Assembly (NCBI GenBank): GCA_013426755.1
Contig: AP019861.1
Span: 310,001-374,000, forward strand
Direction of reading: 5' to 3'
DNA: 64,000 bases
Source: Spirochaetota bacterium
GTDB taxonomy: Bacteria > Spirochaetota > UBA12135 > COTS27
Shown: in pieces, positions 44,884-56,600 of the stretch
How positions within the stretch are numbered: the stretch's first letter is position 1
Layout of the letters: each line of letters opens with the position of its first letter
Translations under genes and position numbers: made by a program
The notes under the pieces: model-generated
Seen by the model: only the letters and a program-made list of their open reading frames with translations
Told to the model about the DNA's origin: nothing
The model's database searches: none

Positions 44884-47800
44884 ATGCTTGGAATAAAAAG
44901 ACTCATGAATAGACATAAAATCTTAAGGGTACAGAGCTATCTATATTTACTAGTGTGGTTATGGAGTTGTGCTCCATCTTTAGAAATTGACAATCATCTG
45001 CCTGTAATGGTAAGTCTCAATGGAGAAACCTTCACAATGATTAATGTTACCGGGTATGAGAATGTGTTTACTATTGAAAACCCTATTCCATTAACGGCTG
45101 AGGGCGAATTTGAATTTACGACAGCATTGAGCAAGGAAGGGTTAGTTGCCCATTATAAGCTACTGAGTGCGAGTACTATATCGTACATTCCTGAGCAGGC
45201 GGGCGCTACTGTGCATGAGATCAAATTTGATACGGGGACCAGATCTAACGTACTCAAAGTGCCGCTAGTTCATAGTAGGCAAGTAGATATTAGCGTTGAA
45301 GTGACGGTTAGCGAAGCACCACCAGTGGCTGTTTCTGCGTTAGACCTTGGTAGGGGTATTGTAGTGAAGTATCGGGTTGAGTTTTCAATTATGGCTACGC
45401 CGCGGCTTAGTGAATTGACAGTAACATACCGCCATGAAGATGAGAACATCAAGCAGGCATTTAGAGGTCCCTTTACAATACCATTAGATTTTGCTAGTGA
45501 AACACTTTCTTACGAGGTCAGTGTTCCTAGTTTTTCCGGTGGTAAAGTCATTTCTAGTACCGCGAAAGCAACGGCTACCGACTTTGAAATCACTTCAAGA
45601 GACCTTGCAGTCAATTCACTTCAAAATACAGCTACTTATCAAGTATCCGTTAACCTCGCAGGCGCACTTGAAACAGAAGCTGTTCTTTATACCATTAAGG
45701 TGACGTTCTTAGGTCCTGTTGGGTTATCGCGGGTTGATACTAAAACAGATATTGAAATAGATATTAACGATGAAGCTAGAGTTTCTAGGATTGCTGATGA
45801 TAATATATTGAGTGTTTCGATGACTGCATCACAAAATTTCCCTGGTCTTACGGTAACAACACGTTATGCCCTAGTAGATGTTATGAATGAAAGTGGGAGT
45901 TATAGTATCGCTGAGGATCGACTTTCGGCACTAAGTCCAGATGGCCGTTCAAGTGTTTATATTACAGACAAAAATTATCTTATCCTTCCTGCTACCGAAG
46001 CAGAAGAACTTCGGTTGCGGATAATGATGATCTTTGATCCAGGGACACCTGCTGATCTCACCGATGATCATACCTATACGTTTATGTTTATTAGAGATAC
46101 AAACCCTGTCTTATCAGAACTTCATATCGTTTATGACGAAGGCGGAGAACTTATCAGGTCTAACAGAAGGATCAATCTAGAACGCCAACCCCAAATTCTA
46201 GTAGGAAGAGATCTAACTTCACCACATACGATACCATTTATCGTCGATCATCTCAATTACGAGACAACGGCTATTCAAACGCCGAATATGACGGGCACTG
46301 TTACTATTGACGTGAAACCTATCGCATCAGAACAAACACTTGGTCTCACCATTATTGATGATAAAGGAAATGAAATGACCACCAATATTACAGGACCGAC
46401 TGAGTTATCAACGGGTCTAAAGAGATTTACCATTACCGCTATAAGCAGTGAAATACAAGGACTCACCGTTAACATAAAGGTCTCAGACCCTATTATTGGA
46501 ACAAAAGTTCCCAAATCATCCACTTACATCACAAGAATTACGTTCATAGCGCCTGTTGTTCCACATCTTAATAGATTAGCTATCAAATACAGAGACTTAG
46601 AACGCAGGCACCAATCCTCATATCTGGATACTTTTGAGCGTGATACTGCGAATGAAATTGTCAATTTTTCAAGAAGTCCTGCGATTGCTTTTGCAAGTAG
46701 CGGTACGGGGACTGTTTTACTTACAGGTGATGTTATCAATGCCAATATGCCACTGGATCAAGTAACTCATGATGCTATTAAACTGGCAGGTGTTTTTGTC
46801 AAAGCGACACCAGGATTTACATTAACCGATGCCAATATGCCGTTTGATTACATTCCTAATCGAAATACGGGTGTGATTTCAATTCCACTTAATTTTAATG
46901 CGGGGCGAGCGTTTGATATCTATCTTGTTGTTTTAGAGACGGCAACAGCGAATGATTATACGTATATAGACGATGAACTTTATCTAGCACCCAATAGGTC
47001 TATCTATAAAATTACTCTGCAATTTTTAGAACGAGAAAAACCAATGTTTGAAACATTCAGTGTCAATTATCAAGCATTGGGTGTTTATCAATTAGAAGCG
47101 CTGGCAGCTGTGGAAGTGATTGCTAATGTTACGACCGCTTTTCCAGCTGGAACGACGCTCTATACGAATCGTAACGGTCTAGGAGAATTGCAGTCATCTC
47201 TTACCAATAAACAAGGAGGGTTATTGTATATACGCGGTTCTATTCCCATTGGATTTGAACTTTATCATGCATATGTTAATGATGATGCGTTAACTATTGA
47301 AGAAGCTTTGGGTGGCATTCCTGTAAATATTAGTGAAGGTGTTGCTACGGTAACGATTGAACTCGGACTTCGTGAAATAGGTGATATTAATAATGCTCTT
47401 ATTTATAAGGTCCGCTTAGACCTTGTATTAAGGGATTCTCTTAGTATGGATAAAGTTGCGGTAGATGTCATGTTTAGAGAAGACCAGGGTGAGTTTATTA
47501 GCACGGCTGCTTTGAGCGAGGATAAGAGATTTGTTGCGTCATTGGGTTTAGAGCCGAAGCAGGGCTATTTTACAGCAGCACCGCGTTCACGTTATGCATA
47601 TTATATCTTTGTAGAACGTCCGACTTCGTTCATTGAACTTACCAATGATATTAAAAATGATAATCCCAATGTTCTAGCACGTAGGACACCATTAAGAAAT
47701 TTTGTTATTAACGGCGCAACCCGTTCTATTGATCTCTACGTTGTTATCACCACGATGGCGGTAGAGTATAGTGATGCTAACGAAGAACGGCTGGATGTTG

Positions 47801-49698
47801 CCATATATCCATTGAAAGTTGGATTTTTTGCCTTGATAAAACCTGTGCTCAGTAGTCTTCAGATCAATTACTTGGGAAAAAGTCTTATCGCCACGAGTGG
47901 AGCAGCCACACCGTTTACACCTTCAGAAAACACGTATAACGCTAGGCATATAGATTATGGCGTTAATGATAACAATAGCGCATACGATATCACATGGGGT
48001 AATGTCACCTATTTAAATGGAACCAATACAGAAATACTTACAACAGGAGTTGAAGTGAGCACGAATATTGAAGAACGGGTGACGACTATTGGTACAAAGC
48101 GTAGAATTATTACCGTCATGATACGAGATAATGTGCTAGACCCCTCCTTTTATTTAGAAAACACCTATACACTCACTATTGATCTAGAAGAACGTATTTC
48201 AATAGCAGAATTGAGAGCTCTGATCACAAATGTTAACGTGATAAAAGGAAATGATATTGTTTCAAATGTTGTTTTTACGAAAACAGAACCTGCTCTTCAT
48301 AAAGAGGTGTTCACTTACACGAATACGGGCGCTACGTTTACAGGAGAAACACGATTAGAGATGCTGACAAAGTTCTTAGGAACGCAAGCAACCTTGATGC
48401 CAGAATTAGGGCAGGCGAGTATACTAAGTTCATTGTTTGCTCCGAGCACGGAAGCGGCAGAAGTTGTTTTAGTAGAAAATTTCAATACTGAAGAGTATCC
48501 GCTTCTTGTAGGAAGGAGTGATGTCATTAAACGTACGATTACCTATCGCATCGTTAATGATCTCAGTATTCGTAGAAGCAAGCCTCAAATATCAAGGGAG
48601 CATTTTACGGTGGTACAAGCTGGAGCAACTTTCAGTTCTTCGTTCAGTGAGACAGCCAGTGGTGGAGTTTTTACGGCATCTGATCTTATCAATGATGATC
48701 CTGGCATTCCTGTGATGATTGCATTGGAAATACCTGAGGCTTACCAATTTGTCCAGTTGGTTTCGGATTATAGCATTGATAGTGAGAATCCTCTATTAGC
48801 ACGTGCTAGTTTTGCTGATCCTGCTGGAATGGGGATGGCTTCGACTAATGTAACGTTTAGAATTACTCAGCGAGGTGATGATAATGTCAATCCTGTTGTA
48901 TACGAATATCAAGTTATGGGAGAATATGTGTCTCCGGCGCCAATACCTAATTTTTTAGCGACAGCTATCAATGTAGAGTATGCTGGCATAACAGCGACAA
49001 CTGCTATTGCTGGAACGACTGTAACGGTAGCAGGCTTGACTAATCGTGTGGACCCTGATCGTGAGATAAGAGTAACTTTGCCTAGTGGGGCAACGGGTTT
49101 TAGTTTTGACACTACGGCTAGTGGGTATACGATCAATGAAAGTGGAGAATTGCTCCTCAGTAAGGAAGCTTTTAGGGATCCTGAAGATGTTAATAGGCAA
49201 GATGATTTTGAAATGGCTACGTTTAGTATTTTTCAAATTAGCTACCCTAGTAATAGGCAGACGTTTAACGTTGTAGGTTCGTTTGCAGCACAACCTGATA
49301 TTGGGACACCGACAATAAGTTTTTCATTGCTGGGAAGTACTCCTGCTAGAACGTTTACTAAATTTGTTTCGCTAGGTAATTATCGGGTTCAAGTGGGGCC
49401 TGATTTTACCAATGGTGTTAATACTGGAACGATAGTTGAGATTGATACGACGTTTAATAGTATTTCTGGAACGATAACGATTGAAAATTACGATGCGGCT
49501 GTATTTGATCTAGATATTGACCTACTTCGTGCTTATAGTGGGGGTGTTCCGATTCAAAATACATATGCTTTCACAACAGCGGCTCCGGTAGCTGGGACTG
49601 TTTCTACAAAAACAATAGAATTTTCAATCTCTGAGAAACTTTATCCTGCAAACATTCAGACGTTTATCGTAACAATCATGTATTCTGCGACTAATTGA
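44884..49698 (+). CDS. Beta-rich giant lipoprotein 3 of the array (1604 aa)
   Basis: The signal ends in LWSC with Cys29; a Trp at -2 is unusual, but relaxed lipoboxes are known in spirochaetes. The domain order is the same as lipoprotein 2, including module H beginning at about residue 990 (LQINYLGKSLIATSG, Tyr996; RHIDYGV; ITVMIRDNVLD; FTYTNTGATFTGETRLEM) and three C-terminal beta domains. It is within three residues of the length of lipoprotein 2 and clearly paralogous, although sequence identity is moderate; the duplication is old. The stop is at 49696-49698, and a partial copy of the gene's last bases follows. The ribosome site is TTAGGTTATACA before ATG 44884. Confidence 0.88.
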   Translation: MLGIKRLMNRHKILRVQSYLYLLVWLWSCAPSLEIDNHLPVMVSLNGETFTMINVTGYENVFTIENPIPLTAEGEFEFTTALSKEGLVAHYKLLSASTISYIPEQAGATVHEIKFDTGTRSNVLKVPLVHSRQVDISVEVTVSEAPPVAVSALDLGRGIVVKYRVEFSIMATPRLSELTVTYRHEDENIKQAFRGPFTIPLDFASETLSYEVSVPSFSGGKVISSTAKATATDFEITSRDLAVNSLQNTATYQVSVNLAGALETEAVLYTIKVTFLGPVGLSRVDTKTDIEIDINDEARVSRIADDNILSVSMTASQNFPGLTVTTRYALVDVMNESGSYSIAEDRLSALSPDGRSSVYITDKNYLILPATEAEELRLRIMMIFDPGTPADLTDDHTYTFMFIRDTNPVLSELHIVYDEGGELIRSNRRINLERQPQILVGRDLTSPHTIPFIVDHLNYETTAIQTPNMTGTVTIDVKPIASEQTLGLTIIDDKGNEMTTNITGPTELSTGLKRFTITAISSEIQGLTVNIKVSDPIIGTKVPKSSTYITRITFIAPVVPHLNRLAIKYRDLERRHQSSYLDTFERDTANEIVNFSRSPAIAFASSGTGTVLLTGDVINANMPLDQVTHDAIKLAGVFVKATPGFTLTDANMPFDYIPNRNTGVISIPLNFNAGRAFDIYLVVLETATANDYTYIDDELYLAPNRSIYKITLQFLEREKPMFETFSVNYQALGVYQLEALAAVEVIANVTTAFPAGTTLYTNRNGLGELQSSLTNKQGGLLYIRGSIPIGFELYHAYVNDDALTIEEALGGIPVNISEGVATVTIELGLREIGDINNALIYKVRLDLVLRDSLSMDKVAVDVMFREDQGEFISTAALSEDKRFVASLGLEPKQGYFTAAPRSRYAYYIFVERPTSFIELTNDIKNDNPNVLARRTPLRNFVINGATRSIDLYVVITTMAVEYSDANEERLDVAIYPLKVGFFALIKPVLSSLQINYLGKSLIATSGAATPFTPSENTYNARHIDYGVNDNNSAYDITWGNVTYLNGTNTEILTTGVEVSTNIEERVTTIGTKRRIITVMIRDNVLDPSFYLENTYTLTIDLEERISIAELRALITNVNVIKGNDIVSNVVFTKTEPALHKEVFTYTNTGATFTGETRLEMLTKFLGTQATLMPELGQASILSSLFAPSTEAAEVVLVENFNTEEYPLLVGRSDVIKRTITYRIVNDLSIRRSKPQISREHFTVVQAGATFSSSFSETASGGVFTASDLINDDPGIPVMIALEIPEAYQFVQLVSDYSIDSENPLLARASFADPAGMGMASTNVTFRITQRGDDNVNPVVYEYQVMGEYVSPAPIPNFLATAINVEYAGITATTAIAGTTVTVAGLTNRVDPDREIRVTLPSGATGFSFDTTASGYTINESGELLLSKEAFRDPEDVNRQDDFEMATFSIFQISYPSNRQTFNVVGSFAAQPDIGTPTISFSLLGSTPARTFTKFVSLGNYRVQVGPDFTNGVNTGTIVEIDTTFNSISGTITIENYDAAVFDLDIDLLRAYSGGVPIQNTYAFTTAAPVAGTVSTKTIEFSISEKLYPANIQTFIVTIMYSATN

Positions 49699-50619
49699 AT
49701 CAATTGAATCAATTGAATGATATGTTCTGCGACTCATTAAATTTTACTAAGCGCAATTATAAAAAATTCTCTTTTTTATAGAGAATCGAACAAAATCATG
49801 AAATTACGTCATTAATCTACGTAATTATCAATCATCTTGATTTTATTTATAAAATATAGCCGTTTTTATGGAGGACGGGGGAGGATGGATGGCTGTATAT
49901 TATTATCTCTCTAAAAATATTCCAGTTAGCACAGTCATTTGATCGTAGTTGATTAATGATAGATATTCTGCATAGTTGCTTAATGGTAGGCGATTAATGA
50001 TAGATATTTTCGGGTAAATCGTATGTTGCTAGTGGTAATTTATAAAAATTACTTTGTTAGCTCTCAGCTAGAAATGGGTTAAATTCGTTAAGTGGATTGA
50101 GCGTTATTTGTGGCTATAATCGTTAAAAACACTAAAAAATTCTAAAAAAAATTCTTAGAACGGTCTCTTAGAACGGTCTCAAAATATCCTTCCAGTTCCT
50201 CTAAGAAATAAAGCAACTGGCTTGGTAGAGAAATGGTCTGGTCGGTTATAGTACTGAAGCTAGTCTGGTATGATAATTGAGTGATGGGGGCAGTCACTTA
50301 AAAATGAAGTCCAAACGGGGTTGTGCTCTGCGGCTAGTTAAAAGCATAATTTCCAGTCTAGTTAGAGGTATGATTTCTAATTTTGTAAAAACAATGTTCT
50401 GTATTGGTGGGATGAATGTCCCGATTATGAGAGATTGTTTTTGAATTTTAATGCCCTCTTGTATTTAAATCAGCATGGCTTAGCTTTGGCGTGTAAAGAT
50501 GGTTCGAATAAGACGGAAATTACTGAGCCTTAGGCTAGTATTTCAAAATCTCTTATCGTTTGATGCAGATTATAAGCACGAATGTTAACTATTAAAATAA
50601 ATTTATAAGGAACATTCCT
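49699..50619. other. Long spacer between lipoproteins 3 and 4
   Basis: No gene is seen in 921 bp. It starts with a copy of the end of lipoprotein 3 (TATTCTGCGACTAATTGA recurs as TATGTTCTGCGACTCATTAA at about 49721-49740) joined by a CAATTGAAT triplication. Other duplications are GATTAATGATAGATATT (about 49952 and 49992) and CTTAGAACGGTCT (50155 and 50167). No strong promoter was found, but the spacer length suggests lipoprotein 4 has its own. Confidence 0.55.
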
Positions 50620-53600
50620 ATGAAAGTAGTACCATTAAAGTATCTTGTTAGAAAGTATTCAAATACCACTTTCTTTCCCCGGACAATACTTGCTTTAATA
50701 ACGTGTAGCTTTTTATGGAGCTGCATAGTCTCCTCCCCTGAGTTAAGCCGTGAAACCCCTGAAACAGCCCCCTTTGCTATGAATTTGGCAGGTGTGGATA
50801 TGCAAATCGAACCTGTGATCGGTACCGCTAATGCATATATTATTTATGAAGCGATTCCACTCGTAGAAGAAGGAAAATTTGAGTTCGATATGGAACCACT
50901 CCCTGGTACGGACGTTCAGTATTCGGTTAAACGTGTGGATGTGATAACGGATGATTCGACTGAAAATAAGTCACCACCTGAGGTCAAGTTTGGCTCGGGT
51001 GAGAATTCTCATGTTTTAATGATTCCGCTCACAGCAGAAAAATTAAACATTGAAATAGGCATAGATATGGTCGCTACGACTTCTACTACTGACACAGCAG
51101 CCCTAGCTAGAGATACAGGGCCTGTCGCAGCATATTCATTAAGTTTTTCTACGGTCATGCAGCCACGTATCAATTCTCTCACCGTCATGTATGCACATAA
51201 AGATGAAAGTATCGGAGGTCCATTTAAAGGTCCTTTCACATTGCCGATTGACTTTGATCCAGAGATTTTTGATTACACACTTACAGCACCTAGGCTGCAA
51301 GGAGACGTCACGCTTTTTGGAATAGTAGAGCCTATCAATGATAACTTTCAAGTCACAGCACCCGAGGTTACTGTGGCAGCAGACGAAACTGAGGGCGTAT
51401 ATGTTGTGAATATTGGTAAGATAGGAGCTGAGGAAGCTACAAATCTTGTCACTTATACGATAACGGTTGATTTTGTGAATCCTATTACGATTAAACGATT
51501 GGATAAAAATACAGAATTGGTATTAGACCCTACGGCTACTGCTAGGGTATTTAGAACATCAATAATCGAAGACCTAACCGTAGATATAGATACGTTAGAA
51601 AGTTTTCCTAATTTGCCATTTAATGTAGATTATGCGCTTACACGTGTTACAGCAAATTCTGTAGAGTACACATTAAACGATAATCGTACGATAGCTACGA
51701 GCAGTGATAACGCTAACGTTGTGACAATGTATTCAAAGACGGGGGCGCTGGTATTGCCTGCTGCTGAAATTAATGAATTGATTATTGCAGTAGAAGTTAG
51801 ATTTGATCCCAATACGGAAGCTGATGTGGGTGATGATTATGTTTATCCCATTACTCTACGTAGCCTCAATAGTCCAATTCTTGATACACTTAGCGTGGTT
51901 TACGATGATGGAACGGTGGTTACAGAAAAAGCGGGTGCGACTGTTAATTTGGGACGCCAGCCTGAAGTAATGATCACTTCGAGTACGGAAGCCAGTCAAA
52001 ATTCTACCTTGTTTATTCCAGATCAATTCAGGTATTCTGTTCGCGCGACTTCTGATCCTAGTATGTTAGGTACAGTTACGCTCTATCCAGGAGTTTCTTT
52101 AGAAGAGCACACTATAACTGTTTCAGCGGTCTATAATGATGATAAACCTATTCCAGCAACCAATATCAGTGCTAGAACAAAAGAGGGTGGTTATATTATT
52201 ACAAATGTATGGGGTGATGTGAACGTATTGAAGGTTTATGTTGTGTTGACGAGAGCGGAGGATGAGACAAAATCTTCTACGTATACGATAAGCATTGACT
52301 TTTCACCGCCTATTAAGCCTAGGTTGCAGGAACTTTCTTTGTCCTATATCGATGAAGAACGAAAGCCTATCAGTGTGACAGGAACTGATTTTACGGCGAG
52401 CGAATCCGATGCTCTTTTTGATTTTGCCTTACAGAATGAAATAACATTTAAAAGTAGTGGACGTGGAACGCTTGTATTAAATGGCGTTTTTATAGACGGA
52501 AGCGATACAATTACTGCTCCTGAACCTATTTTAGATGGGTCTATTCAGTTGCTGGGTGCTTATGTTGAGAATCCTCCAGACTTATATCAAGCTGAGACTA
52601 TTTTAAAGCCTGATTATGAAATTGATTCTGAAACAGGAACACTCTCTATTCCTATTACAGAAGCGCTAGGAAAAGTGAATTTTTATTTATTACTAGTGGA
52701 AACAGCGACGATTTCAGATAAAAACCTCTTAGGAGAGAAATGGATTGCTTATCCTAATCACGCTATATATCAAGTCACGGTGGATTTTACAGGGCGTAAA
52801 AAACCTAGTTTTGCAACGTTTGCGGTCGCTTATGAGGGATTGGGTGATTTTCAGTCTGCACCGCTATCTAATATTGAGGTGATTGCGGATGTGACAACGG
52901 CTTTTCCTGATGAAGTTTCTACCTATACCAATCGTAACGAAGAGGGAGAGCTGCTCTCTACGCTGATTAATAAAAATGGTGGTTTTCTTAAGTTAACGGG
53001 AACAATACCCCAGGAATTTGAACTCTACGAAGCCATGATGGACGATAAAGCGATTACAATAGATAATGCTCTGGGCGGAGACCCACTTAGTATTGCTCAA
53101 AATACTTCACGTGTGAACGTCACGTTAAAGCTACGAGAAATTCTTGATACAAATAACGCGCTTACCTATACGATTGATTTAGATTTAATCGTTGTTCCTG
53201 TTATAGGGGCAGATGATCTTGATATAGATATATTTTTTGTGGGAGCAGAGAATGATACAAAAGCAAAAATTTCGGCTACTCAAACAGGAGAGTACTTTAA
53301 AGGTTCGTTTGGAATACAAAAACTCCCTGGTAAATTTACCGTCGCGCCGCGTTCTAAATTATTTTATTATATTTTCAATGACGAACCACTAGGCACATTC
53401 AGTGATATTACGAATAGCGTTAAAAATAAAGATAAACGTGTCCTCACTTATAACAATCAACTTGCCAATTTAGTTCTTCCTGAGGATGAAGTTTTGGTGG
53501 ATCTGCAGGTAGTTGTCACAACGCTCAACCTCGCTAAGGCAGAAAGCGCTGCGAATGTTGACTTAATGGCATTTCCACTTAAAGTAGGCTTTTTCAATAT

Positions 53601-56600
53601 TGCACAACCTGTTCTAGATGGGTTAAATATAGCCTATTACGGGAAACCACTTATCTCAGCCGATGTTAGTGCAGATAATGTGTTCACAGCTACCCGTTAT
53701 GAATATACAGCAACGCATATAGATTATGGCATGGGCACTAATAAAGAAGGGTATGAAATTACGTGGGGCTCTGTTATAGAAGCCGATAGTCTAAAGGATA
53801 ATCCTAAAGCTGCTGAAAATATCAAAATCACTACGAATATTGGTGATGCTGTTGTTACTGAAGCAGGAATGCAGCGTCTTATCACCATTACTCTTACTGA
53901 CGAAAGTGCGGACGAGAAGATCTATGGTGAGACCGTTTATACCCTCAATATCACATTACAGCCGCGAATGACATTGCCAGAACTCCATGATCTTATTACA
54001 AATGTTGCTGTCACAGCCAATAATAAGGCTCTTCTAGGTATCGAATTTGAAAAAACGAAACCAGACCCTTTAACTGAAGTATTCTCTCACGTAAAAAGTG
54101 GTTTTGCTTTTACAGGAGCAACTATTTTATCAGTCGAAACAGTACCGCTTGACAATAAAGCAGTAATAACACCCAGTGGAGGACGTAAAGCTATTTTAAC
54201 AACGGCAACGAGTACAAATACTAAGGTAGCTAAAATAACCCTAACAGAACAATTAGACACCACCACATACCCAAGTCTCTCAGTACCACCACAGGCTATT
54301 GTTTATGTGCTTAGAAATGAAGTCGAAGTTGCTAAACCGAGATTAAATAATCTAGCGATCAGTTATTATGGAAAAAAACTTATATCTAGCAACCTTAGTA
54401 GTGGCACAGAACCTTTTATTTCTGATAAATACGACTATACAGTAGAACATCTAGATTACGGTACGGGCACCGACAATAATGCTTATGAGATTACGGCTGG
54501 AGGAGTGATTATTTTAGAAGAAGGATTACCTGTACCATCAGGTGTTGAGGTTGTGACCAGTATTGGTGCAGCAGTCCAGGCTAATGATGTGACAGAACGG
54601 GTCATTACTATTGCGTTACGTGATAACGTAGTTGACAGTACGAATTACATAGAAAATAGCTATAATATTAGGGTTGTATTGAAGAAACGTATTTCTTTGC
54701 GAGAACTTCGTGATCTGATCACCAATGTCGATGTCGATATTTATGATGATGAAATGGAAAATATTGCCTTTGAGCGCTCCTTGCCGAACCATTATACAGA
54801 AGTGTTCACCTATACGGATAATGGGTTTTCGTTTACGGGCGAATCGATGATGGAAATAAAGACAGAATCACTAAATGATATGGCAACCTTAACGCCGAGC
54901 ACAGGCCGTGTTGTCATTGAAAATAGGTTTGACAGAACCAATACGCAGTCCGCCTCGATTACCTTAGTAGAACAATTGAAAACTGAAGAATATCCTGTTC
55001 TAGTTGATGATGTTGTCAAAGCACAATCTATTACTTATACGCTCACCAATAATACACGACTGCGCCTTCCTATGTTCACGAGTCTTAAAATGAGTTATTA
55101 TGGTAAAGAATTGATCCCTGATGTCAATAGTGAAGTACCTAATGCGTATAATAGATCAAATATTGATTATAGCACCAGTCATGTCGATTACGGCATAACC
55201 AATAATTACAGTCCATACAGCATTAGATGGGAGCAACTTATAGACCCTGATGACAATATCTTTTCTTCGGGTGTGGAGGTCATTACCAATATTACTGAAG
55301 TAGGGCCTACTCGTCGTATGATTACTATGACGTTGCGTGATAATATTGATGATCGTATTGAGTATGTGGAGCAGGTGTATACCCTTGCAATAACGTTAAT
55401 TCCGCGTATTACGGTGCCCCAATTGCGTGCTCTAGTAACCGATGTGAAAGCAGATATGAATGGTGTTATAGCAGGAATCGATCAATTTACGAAGACAACT
55501 CCTTCTAGTCTAGCAGAGGTGTTCACGCATACGAATAATGGCTATTCATTTGATGGTGAAAGTATTTTAACGGTAGAGACACAGACTTTGGGAGAGATTG
55601 CTATTCTCGATCCCACTTCAGGAAGGACAACGATTGCAAGCGTGCTTGATCAGGCTAATACTGACGAGACACGAATTGTCCTGACCGAGAAACTCGATAC
55701 AACAAATTACCCTACGGTCAATGTCCCCACACAGTCGATTACTTATATCCTCACAAATAATACGGTGCCGCCTATTGCTAGATTATCACAATTGGAAATT
55801 TCTTATTATGGAAGAGAACTTCTTAGCAGTAATGGGGGTGGATTTTCAACACCTGTTCTAACGTACAATGTCGATCATACCGATTATGGAACAGGAAATA
55901 ATTATAGTCCCTATGACATTGTATGGGGTAGTCCAGTTGATCTTAGAGGAGCTACGATCGGCGGTGGTGTAGAAGTAATTACAAATATTGCTGAGCTAGG
56001 AGGAAATGATCGGATTATTACCGTGACCGTTCGTGATAATGTAAATGATCGTACGAATTATATAGAACAAGTATACGAGGCTAATATTACGCTTACGCCG
56101 CGCGTAACTATTTCTGAATTGCGCGGACTGGTCACTAATGTTAATGCCAATATGAATGGAATAGAAGCAGGGCTAGAAGGGTTTACAAAACAAGAACCCA
56201 ATAGTTTATCTGAGGTCTACACACATACCAATAATGGTTATTCATTTGATGGAAATTCTGTATTATTAGTTCAAACAAGAAATCTAGGGTCTGTAGCGAC
56301 ATTGAGTCCTGTAACAGGCCGCACTACGATACCAAGTATTTTAACAGAGGCTAATAGAGGCTCTACGAGTGTTGTGTTAACTGAGAAGCTAGATACGATA
56401 ACCTACCCTAACGTCAATGTTCCTACACAGTCTATCACCTATGTGCTTACAAACAATACAGAGCCTCCTATCTCCAGTCTTAATACGCTAAGAGTCTATT
56501 ATTATGGGAGAGAGCTTATTACAGGTGCTGGGGGCTCATTTGACTATACAAATCTTGAATATAACGTCAGTCATACGGATTATGGGACGGGTAATAATTA

